6,465 nt of DNA from an uncultured Prevotellaceae bacterium (lineage in GTDB: Bacteria; Bacteroidota; Bacteroidia; Bacteroidales; Bacteroidaceae): positions 1 through 6,465 of the forward strand of contig CALCEL010000094.1 of assembly GCA_937900485.1 (NCBI GenBank). The letters run 5' to 3'. Under the pieces are notes generated by a model that made no database searches, was not told the origin of the DNA, and saw only the letters and a list, made by a program, of their open reading frames with translations. The position numbers and the translations under genes are program-made. Below are positions 1-3,939 of this stretch, in pieces (the stretch's first letter is position 1; each line of letters begins with the position of its first letter).

Positions 1-563
1 AGCCCTTCCTGATGCCTGTTGAGGACGTGTTCTCAATCACAGGTCGTGGTACAGTGGCTACCGGTCGTATCGAGACTGGTGTTATCCACGTAGGCGACGA
101 GGTTGAACTGCTCGGTCTCGGCGAAGACAAGAAGTCGGTTGTTACTGGCGTTGAGATGTTCCGCAAGATACTTGACGAGGGCCAGGCTGGTGATAACGTA
201 GGTCTGCTGCTGCGTGGTATCGACAAGAACGAGATTAAGCGCGGTATGGTGCTCTGCCACCCAGGACAGATCAAGCCTTTCAAGCGCTTCAAGGCATCTA
301 TCTACGTGCTGAAGAAGGAAGAGGGCGGCCGTCACACTCCATTCGGCAACAAGTATCGCCCACAGTTCTACCTCCGCACAATGGACTGCACAGGTGAGAT
401 CACTCTCCCAGAAGGAGTTGAGATGGTAATGCCTGGCGATAACGTAGAGATCACCGTAGAACTCATCTACGCTGTGGCTCTGAACGCAGGTCTGCGTTTC
501 GCTATCCGTGAGGGTGGACGTACCGTAGGCTCAGGCCAGATCACTGAGGTTTACGAGGATTAA
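1..563 (+). CDS. tuf: Elongation factor Tu, C-terminal part (5' end outside window)
   Basis: EF-Tu is the cytoplasmic GTPase that carries aminoacyl-tRNA to the ribosomal A site. The frame is open from the left edge; the first whole codon is at 3, giving 186 residues before the TAA at 561-563. The ATG at 12 is internal (P-F-L-M-P-V-E-D-V-F), not a start. The GTP-binding G domain is missing from the window. What is present is domain II (beginning PFLMPVEDVF, with SITGRGTVATGRIE and GVEMFRK) and domain III (GGRHTPFGNKYRPQFYLRT, then VMPGDNVEITVEL, AIREGGRTVGSG and the end ITEVYED). These are near-consensus and the C-terminus is intact, so about half of a roughly 395-residue protein is seen. It sits directly upstream of tRNA-Trp and secE, the usual neighbourhood of a tuf copy linked to the rpoBC cluster. 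Identification is secure; whether the genome has a second tuf cannot be told. Confidence 0.98.
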   Translation, partial: PFLMPVEDVFSITGRGTVATGRIETGVIHVGDEVELLGLGEDKKSVVTGVEMFRKILDEGQAGDNVGLLLRGIDKNEIKRGMVLCHPGQIKPFKRFKASIYVLKKEEGGRHTPFGNKYRPQFYLRTMDCTGEITLPEGVEMVMPGDNVEITVELIYAVALNAGLRFAIREGGRTVGSGQITEVYED

Positions 564-610
564 TTCCTGGTAGTTCGTAATTCTGAAACAAAGAAAATCA
601 GATAACGACA
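564..610 (+). other. tuf-tRNA spacer with weak structure
   Basis: This 47-nt stretch lies between the tuf stop codon and the terminator-like hairpin. It begins with TTCCTGGTAG, a near copy of the hairpin's left arm (TTCCTGTAG at 613-621). It also contains a possible 5-bp stem TCTGA/TCAGA (582-586 with 598-602). TAATTCTG at 578-585 resembles the Bacteroidota -7 element TAnnTTTG with one mismatch, but I see no convincing -33 element, so I do not call a promoter. Confidence 0.4.
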
Positions 611-645
611 AGTTCCTGTAGTCCCAGGGCTGCAGGAACTTTTCT
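611..645 (+). terminator. Terminator-like hairpin between tuf and tRNA-Trp
   Basis: AGTTCCTG (611-618) pairs perfectly with CAGGAACT (633-640). The stem continues inward through T619-G632, A620-T631, G621-C630, T622-G629 and C623-G628 to a CCAG tetraloop (624-627), giving 13 pairs with two wobbles. The right arm runs into TTTTCT (640-645), the form of an intrinsic terminator. The tRNA-Trp 5' end is the next base (646), so there is no room for a separate promoter after it. Either the terminator is leaky, or the hairpin is an RNA-processing signal. The structure is seen in the sequence; termination efficiency is unknown. Confidence 0.75.
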
Positions 646-719
646 ACGGGAGTCTTTCAATGGTAGGAAAGCGGTCTCCAAAACCGTCAATGAGGGTTCG
701 ATTCCTTCCTCCCGTGCCA
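646..719 (+). tRNA. tRNA-Trp (anticodon CCA), 3' CCA encoded
   Basis: A full cloverleaf can be drawn. The acceptor stem is ACGGGAG (646-652) with CTCCCGT (709-715), followed by discriminator G716 and encoded CCA (717-719). The D arm is TTTC/GGAA (655-658, 666-669) around AATGGTA. The anticodon stem GCGGT/ACCGT (671-675, 683-687, one G-U) encloses the loop CTCCAAA with anticodon CCA at 678-680. A 4-nt variable region precedes the T stem GAGGG/CCTTC (692-696, 704-708) with loop TTCGATT. A1-U72, G73 and the CCA anticodon agree with the known bacterial tRNA-Trp identity elements. It decodes UGG. It lies between tuf and secE, an arrangement shared by several other bacteria, and is probably released by RNase P and 3' processing from a longer transcript. 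Confidence 0.97.
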
Positions 720-733
720 AATAAGAAGTTTTT

Positions 734-922
734 ATGAATAAGGTTATAAATTATTGCAAGGCTTGCTACGAAGAGCTTGCACATAAGACAACTTGGCCTA
801 CACGTCAGCAGCTGACACACTCCGCTATGGTGGTGCTGTCCGCTTCTCTCGTGATAGCGCTCATAGTATTCTGCATGGACTCAGTGTTCAGGTTCGTAAT
901 GGGCACAATATACCCAAACTAA
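734..922 (+). CDS. secE: Preprotein translocase subunit SecE
   Basis: SecE clamps and stabilises SecY in the SecYEG channel of the cytoplasmic membrane, which exports unfolded preproteins. The 62-residue product matches the short single-span form common outside the gammaproteobacteria. Residues 1-18 form an amphipathic cytoplasmic helix, followed by the family motif T-T-W-P-T-R (19-24). One hydrophobic membrane segment spans roughly residues 31-56, and the tail is short. The ATG at 734 is the only sensible start and lies 14 nt after the encoded CCA of tRNA-Trp. The leader carries AAGAAG followed by a T-run rather than a clear Shine-Dalgarno. nusG follows 21 nt downstream, the near-universal secE-nusG pair. 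Nothing appears truncated or shifted. Confidence 0.96.
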   Translation: MNKVINYCKACYEELAHKTTWPTRQQLTHSAMVVLSASLVIALIVFCMDSVFRFVMGTIYPN

Positions 923-930
923 TCCTTTAA

Positions 931-940
931 GAGAAAGAGG
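931..940 (+). promoter_or_regulatory. Shine-Dalgarno-like purine tract before nusG
   Basis: GAGAAAGAGG ends 3 nt before the ATG at 944. It is the only clearly Shine-Dalgarno-like sequence next to a start codon in this window. The spacing is short for classical use, so its role is uncertain. A second purine tract (GAGAAAGG, 950-957) sits just before an in-frame ATG at 959, which leaves the exact nusG start open. Confidence 0.45.
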
Positions 941-943
941 TAT

Positions 944-1489
944 ATGCAAGAGAAAGGTATGAAATGGTACGCCATGCGTTCCGTAAGCGGCAAGGAGGCA
1001 AAGCTGAAGGAGTATATCGAGAAGGAATGTTCCCACAACCCGCAGCTTGCAGCCCGCGTGGCTCAGGTGCTGCTGCCAATGGAGAAGCATGCCGCCCTCA
1101 GGAACGGCAAGCGTGTCGTAAAGGAGAAAGTGGCACTGCCAGGCTACCTCTTCGTGGAGGCAGACCTCGTAGGCGACACCGCACACACGCTGCGCTTTAT
1201 GCCTAACTGCCTCGGATTCCTCGGAGGACTCGACAACCCTACGCCGGTACGCAGGTCGGACATCAACCGCATGGTGGGTGCTGCGGAGGAAACGGAACTC
1301 GTAGAGGAAATGGACATACCATACGTTGTAAACGAGTCAGTGAAGGTGACGGACGGTCCGTTCAGCGGCTTTACGGGTGTCATAGAGGAGGTGAACAGCG
1401 AGAAGCGCTCGCTCAAGGTCATCGTCAAGATATTCGGACGCAACACTCCTCTCGAACTCAGTTTCATGCAGGTAGAGAAAGAAGGTTAA
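944..1489 (+). CDS. nusG: Transcription termination/antitermination factor NusG
   Basis: NusG binds the RNA polymerase clamp, suppresses pausing, works with Rho, and can bridge polymerase to the leading ribosome. The 181-residue product is of normal length. Residues 7-17 (KWYAMRSVSGK) open the NGN domain, which continues through PGYLFVE (66-72) and RFMPNCLGFLGG (84-95). A linker follows, then the KOW domain at about 130-181 with VKVTDGPFSGFTGVIEEVN and IFGRNTPLELSFMQVEK. The family's conserved part starts at KWY, so an ATG at 959 (residue 6) is a possible alternative start to 944. I keep 944 because of the purine tract just ahead of it. It lies downstream of secE and 83 nt ahead of rplK, as in many bacteria. 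No oddities were seen in the coding sequence. Confidence 0.97.
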   Translation: MQEKGMKWYAMRSVSGKEAKLKEYIEKECSHNPQLAARVAQVLLPMEKHAALRNGKRVVKEKVALPGYLFVEADLVGDTAHTLRFMPNCLGFLGGLDNPTPVRRSDINRMVGAAEETELVEEMDIPYVVNESVKVTDGPFSGFTGVIEEVNSEKRSLKVIVKIFGRNTPLELSFMQVEKEG

Positions 1490-1572
1490 GAAGATTCGCG
1501 GGTCAGCCCAATATAATGCTTCCAGCTGGCTCCGTCTCTATATAAATTCACTATTTAATCATAACAACAAAG
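1490..1572 (+). other. nusG-rplK spacer / rplK leader with a possible hairpin
   Basis: The first half is G/C-rich and can fold: AGCC (1505-1508) pairs with GGCT (1528-1531), extended by GG (1501-1502) with CC (1532-1533) across a two-base bulge, and the palindrome CCAGCTGG lies at 1522-1529. The second half (about 1538-1572) is A/T-rich and leads into rplK without a Shine-Dalgarno. In many bacteria uL1 represses its own operon by binding an rRNA-like structure in the rplK leader. This is the expected place for such a site, but I cannot show that the fold matches the L1-binding consensus. No clear Bacteroidota promoter was found here. Confidence 0.3.
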
Positions 1573-2010
1573 ATGGCTAAAGAAGTTGCTGGACAACTCA
1601 AGTTACAGATTAAGGGCGGCGCTGCCAATCCATCTCCTCCAGTGGGACCTGCTCTGGGTTCCAAGGGTATCAACATCATGGGCTTCTGCAAGGAGTTCAA
1701 TGCTCGTACCCAGGATAAGGCAGGCAAGGTGCTCCCTGTTGTTATTACTTATTATGCTGACAAGTCTTTTGACTTCGTAATCAAGACATCTCCCGCTGCC
1801 GTGCAGCTCAAGGAGATTGCGAAGGTAAAGTCAGGCTCTGCATCTCCTAACCGTAACAAGGTGGCCGAGGTGACATGGGACCAGATCAAGACCATCGCCG
1901 AGGACAAGCTGAAGGACCTCAACTGCTTTACCGTAGAGTCTGCCATGAAGCAGATTGCAGGTACGGCACGCAGCATGGGCATCACCGTAAAGGGCGACTT
2001 CCCAGCATAA
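1573..2010 (+). CDS. rplK: 50S ribosomal protein uL11 (L11)
   Basis: uL11 binds 23S rRNA helices 43-44 and, with uL10/bL12, forms the factor-binding stalk base. It is also needed for RelA activation and forms part of the thiostrepton site. The 145-residue length is standard. The N-terminal domain carries KLQIKGGAANPSPPVGPALG (10-29), including the P22-P23 pair in the proline-rich region linked to thiopeptide response, then GINIMGFCKEFNART. The C-terminal rRNA-binding domain has KSGSASPNRNKV (86-97) and ends with the signature IAGTARSMGITVKG (128-141). The ATG at 1573 gives the canonical start MAKEVAGQLKLQI. The preceding sequence (AACAACAAAG) is A-rich with no Shine-Dalgarno. It is followed by rplA, as usual, but after a 101-nt spacer. 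Confidence 0.98.
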   Translation: MAKEVAGQLKLQIKGGAANPSPPVGPALGSKGINIMGFCKEFNARTQDKAGKVLPVVITYYADKSFDFVIKTSPAAVQLKEIAKVKSGSASPNRNKVAEVTWDQIKTIAEDKLKDLNCFTVESAMKQIAGTARSMGITVKGDFPA

Positions 2011-2111
2011 GCAATAGCAAATCTCCGTAACGAGAGATCCGCTGATTAATTTACATTTCCGGGAGGCAATGAAAAGACATTGCCGGTTGTACCGAAAAAA
2101 CTTCAAAAACA
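2011..2111 (+). other. Structured rplK-rplA spacer
   Basis: This 101-nt gap is long for rplK-rplA, which are nearly contiguous in E. coli. It holds a perfect 7-bp hairpin, GGCAATG (2065-2071) with CATTGCC (2078-2084), loop AAAAGA. A 4-bp stem CGGT/ACCG (2084-2087, 2091-2094) competes for one base of the first. There is also a weak ATCTC/GAGAT stem (2021-2025, 2034-2038). No T-tract follows any of them, so they are not intrinsic terminators. The last 17 nt are A-rich and lead into rplA without a Shine-Dalgarno. Function is unknown; regulatory protein binding, RNase processing or mRNA stability are all possible. Confidence 0.4.
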
Positions 2112-2804
2112 ATGAGTAAACTGACAAAAAATCAAAAGGCAGTAGCAGGAAAGGTCGAGGCAAACAAGCTCTACACCGTTGACGAGGCTGCAGCTCTTGT
2201 GAAGGAAATAACGACGACGAAGTTTGATGCCTCTGTTGACATCGACATGCGCCTCGGCGTTGACCCCCGCAAGGCTAACCAGATGGTCCGCGGCGTGGTA
2301 TCCCTCCCTAACGGCACTGGCAAGGTGACACGCGTACTCGCACTCGTTACCGCCGACCAGGAAGCTGCTGCAAAGGAAGCTGGTGCCGACTACGTTGGTC
2401 TTGACGAGTACATCGAGAAGATCAAGGGCGGTTGGACTGATGTTGACGTCATCATCACCATGCCTTCATGTATGGGTAAGATAGGTCCTATTGGCCGTAT
2501 CCTCGGTCCTCGCGGACTCATGCCTAACCCAAAGAGCGGCACGGTGACAATGGAAGTTGCCAAGGCTGTCAAGGAAGTCAAGTCTGGTAAGATAGACTTC
2601 AAGGTTGACAAGACCGGCATCATCCACACCTCTATAGGCAAGGTGTCAATGACACCCGAAGCCATTGCAGGCAACGCAAAGGAATTCATCAACACGGTCG
2701 TTAAGCTCAAGCCGGCGGCAGCAAAGGGAACATACATCAAGAGTATCTTTATTTCAAGCACAATGAGTAAGGGTATCAAGATTGATCCTAAATCAGCCGA
2801 TTAA
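2112..2804 (+). CDS. rplA: 50S ribosomal protein uL1 (L1)
   Basis: uL1 binds 23S rRNA helices 76-78 to form the mobile L1 stalk, which guides deacylated tRNA out of the E site. In many bacteria it is also a translational repressor of rplK-rplA. The 230-residue length is typical. Domain I is formed by both termini and includes FDASVDIDMRLGVDPRKANQ (38-57). Domain II lies in the middle, and the family signature GRILGPRGLMPNPKSGTV is at about 128-145. The C-terminal return to domain I includes AKGTYIKSIFISSTMSKGIKI. The ATG at 2112 gives the expected start MSKLTKNQK and is preceded by an A-rich stretch without a Shine-Dalgarno. rplJ follows after only 18 nt, so the two are almost certainly co-transcribed. 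Confidence 0.98.
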   Translation: MSKLTKNQKAVAGKVEANKLYTVDEAAALVKEITTTKFDASVDIDMRLGVDPRKANQMVRGVVSLPNGTGKVTRVLALVTADQEAAAKEAGADYVGLDEYIEKIKGGWTDVDVIITMPSCMGKIGPIGRILGPRGLMPNPKSGTVTMEVAKAVKEVKSGKIDFKVDKTGIIHTSIGKVSMTPEAIAGNAKEFINTVVKLKPAAAKGTYIKSIFISSTMSKGIKIDPKSAD

Positions 2805-2822
2805 CTCTAAAAGTTCCGTAAA

Positions 2823-3338
2823 ATGAAAAAAGAAGTAAAAGATACCGTAATCTCAGAGCTTGGCGAACTGCTCAAGCAGTATCCTCACTTCTACGTTGTG
2901 GACGTAACAGGACTCAACGCCGAGGCTACTACTAACCTGCGCCGCAAGGCTTTCCAGAAGAACATCAAGACCGTCGTTGTCAAGAACAAGCTTCTGATTA
3001 AGGCCTTCGATGCAGCAGAGCTCGACTACTCTGAACTCTATGGCACACTGAAGGGCAACACCGCTCTCATGTTCTGTGAGACCGCAAATGTTCCTGCAAA
3101 GCTCCTCAAGGAGTTCAAGGACACAAATCCTTCACTCAAGGCTGCTTATGCCGAGGAAAGCTTCTTCGTTGGCACTGAAAAGCTCGACGAACTCGCTGCA
3201 CTCAAGAGCAAGAACGAACTCATCGCAGAGGTTGTCGCACTGCTGCAGTCTCCTGCAAAGAACGTACTCTCAGGCCTGCAGTCTGGTGCTGGTACTATAC
3301 ATGGTCTGCTCAAGACATTGGGAGAACGCCCAGAGTAA
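2823..3338 (+). CDS. rplJ: 50S ribosomal protein uL10 (L10)
   Basis: uL10 anchors the bL12 dimers to the stalk base next to uL11 and so helps recruit and activate translation GTPases. The 171-residue product has the normal plan. The globular rRNA-binding domain is at about 1-130, with FYVVDVTGLNAEATTNLRRK (23-42), VVVKNKLLIKAF (51-62) and LKGNTALMF. A C-terminal helix at about 131-170 (KNELIAEVVALLQSPAKNVLSG and onward) is where bL12 dimers bind. The ATG at 2823 follows rplA by 18 nt and is preceded by TTCCGTAAA, with no Shine-Dalgarno. In E. coli a long L10 autoregulatory leader precedes rplJ. Here there is no room for one between the genes, so any such control would need a site inside rplA or elsewhere. 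rplL follows after 50 nt. Confidence 0.98.
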   Translation: MKKEVKDTVISELGELLKQYPHFYVVDVTGLNAEATTNLRRKAFQKNIKTVVVKNKLLIKAFDAAELDYSELYGTLKGNTALMFCETANVPAKLLKEFKDTNPSLKAAYAEESFFVGTEKLDELAALKSKNELIAEVVALLQSPAKNVLSGLQSGAGTIHGLLKTLGERPE

Positions 3339-3388
3339 AAAAGAATTAACTATTTTTAAGTCAAAACAAATCAAATTTTCAAATAAAA
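3339..3388 (+). promoter_or_regulatory. Very A/T-rich unstructured leader of rplL
   Basis: Only 7 of these 50 bases are G or C, and the sequence just before the ATG is AAATAAAA with no Shine-Dalgarno. A-rich, unstructured upstream regions are known to favour initiation in Bacteroidota, where the anti-Shine-Dalgarno is sequestered on the ribosome. That would fit the need for about four bL12 or more per uL10. The role is inferred from composition only; no promoter motif was recognised. Confidence 0.45.
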
Positions 3389-3769
3389 ATGGCAGATATT
3401 AAAGCTATTGCTGAGGAACTCGTGAACCTCACAGTAAAAGAAGTAAATGAACTCGCACAGGTCCTGAAGGACGAGTATGGTATTGAGCCAGCTGCTGCAG
3501 CTGTTGCTGTTGCTGCTGCTCCGGGCGCAGGCGCAGCTCCAGAGGCAGCTGCCGAGAAGGACTCTTTCGACGTAGTCCTCGCTGAGGTAGGTGCTAACAA
3601 GCTCGCTGTAGTAAAGGCTGTCAAGGAGGCTTGCGGTCTCGGTCTGAAGGACGCAAAGGATCTCGTTGACGGTGCTCCTGCAACCATAAAGGAGGCTATG
3701 CCAAAGGCAGAAGCTGAGAATCTCAAGAAGGCTATCGAAGAGGCTGGTGCCAAGGTAGAGCTCAAGTAA
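3389..3769 (+). CDS. rplL: 50S ribosomal protein bL12 (L7/L12)
   Basis: bL12 is the multicopy, flexible stalk protein whose C-terminal domain contacts EF-Tu, EF-G, IF2 and RF3 and stimulates their GTPase activity. The 126-residue length is typical. Residues 1-31 form the dimerisation and uL10-binding domain (MADIKAIAEELVNLTVKEVNELAQVLKDEYG by position). Residues 34-56 are the Ala/Pro/Gly hinge. Residues 57-126 are the globular domain, including FDVVLAEVGANKLAVVKAVK and EACGLGLKDAKDLVDGAP, the factor-contacting surface. The ATG at 3389 is unambiguous. It lies 50 nt after rplJ and 170 nt ahead of rpoB. The Ala-rich hinge produces long open frames on the opposite strand, which are shadows. Confidence 0.98.
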   Translation: MADIKAIAEELVNLTVKEVNELAQVLKDEYGIEPAAAAVAVAAAPGAGAAPEAAAEKDSFDVVLAEVGANKLAVVKAVKEACGLGLKDAKDLVDGAPATIKEAMPKAEAENLKKAIEEAGAKVELK

Positions 3770-3816
3770 TATCGCTTGAGGACAACGGGCCGCCAGGCTC
3801 AACAAGATTATAAAAC
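3770..3816 (+). other. Proximal rplL-rpoB spacer with competing stems
   Basis: CTTGAG at 3775-3780 can pair with CTCAAG (3761-3766, the last rplL codons, with the stop codon in the loop). Its TTGAG part can instead pair with CTCAA at 3798-3802. The two folds exclude each other. No promoter motif was recognised in this stretch. The alternative folds are a reading of complementarity only. Confidence 0.3.
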
Positions 3817-3853
3817 GGTTAGGATCTTCCAAGTAGGTGGGTCCTAACCTTTT
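3817..3853 (+). terminator. Terminator/attenuator-like hairpin between rplL and rpoB
   Basis: GGTTAGGA (3817-3824) pairs perfectly with TCCTAACC (3842-3849). The stem continues through T3825-G3841, C3826-G3840 and T3827-G3839, one T-T mismatch, then CC/GG (3829-3830, 3836-3837) closing an AAGTA loop. TTTT follows at 3850-3853, with AAAA upstream at 3812-3815. This is the form of an intrinsic terminator placed before an essential gene that has no recognisable promoter of its own. A leaky attenuator that lowers rpoB relative to rplL is the simplest reading. E. coli has a known attenuator and an RNase III site in the same gap. Confidence 0.75.
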
Positions 3854-3939
3854 CATGTCTAAAGAGTGATTTAGAGAGAAAGCAAGGACAACGAGTTTCA
3901 GAGAGGAAACAAACAATTATCATACTTCATACAAAAAGC
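3854..3939 (+). other. rpoB leader
   Basis: These 86 nt follow the hairpin. They contain a small stem TCTAAA/TTTAGA (3858-3863, 3870-3875) and purine-rich stretches (GAGAGAAAG, GAGAGGAAAC), the latter about 30 nt upstream of the start and too far to act as a ribosome site. The final TACAAAAAGC before the ATG is A-rich with no Shine-Dalgarno. No TAnnTTTG-type promoter element was recognised. Confidence 0.35.

Noticed and set aside
33..335. Minus-strand open frame opposite tuf, and similar ones opposite nusG, rplK, rplA and rpoB
   Set aside because: All lie fully over strongly conserved + strand genes, have no ribosome site or neighbours, and reflect codon bias of the real genes.
578..585. Possible promoter -7 element TAATTCTG upstream of tRNA-Trp
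   Set aside because: It has one mismatch to TAnnTTTG and no convincing -33 partner at the right distance. A transcript from it would still run into the 611-645 hairpin.
646..719. tRNA-Trp as an integration (att) site of a mobile element
   Set aside because: No integrase, no repeat of the tRNA 3' end, and the syntenic secE follows directly.
1538..1560. A/T-rich TATATAAA stretch before rplK as a promoter
   Set aside because: It looks like a sigma70 -10 box but does not fit the Bacteroidota consensus, and no upstream element was found. A/T richness alone fits an initiation leader.
3371..3916. Long minus-strand open frame (181 codons) opposite rplL
   Set aside because: It arises from the Ala-rich GCT/GCA codons of rplL read in reverse. 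It crosses the rplL-rpoB hairpin, has low-complexity Ser/Cys/Leu content, and resembles no known protein.
3919..3931. Short tandem repeat TCATACT/TCATACA before rpoB
   Set aside because: Two imperfect 6-7 base units in A/T-rich sequence are easily due to chance.
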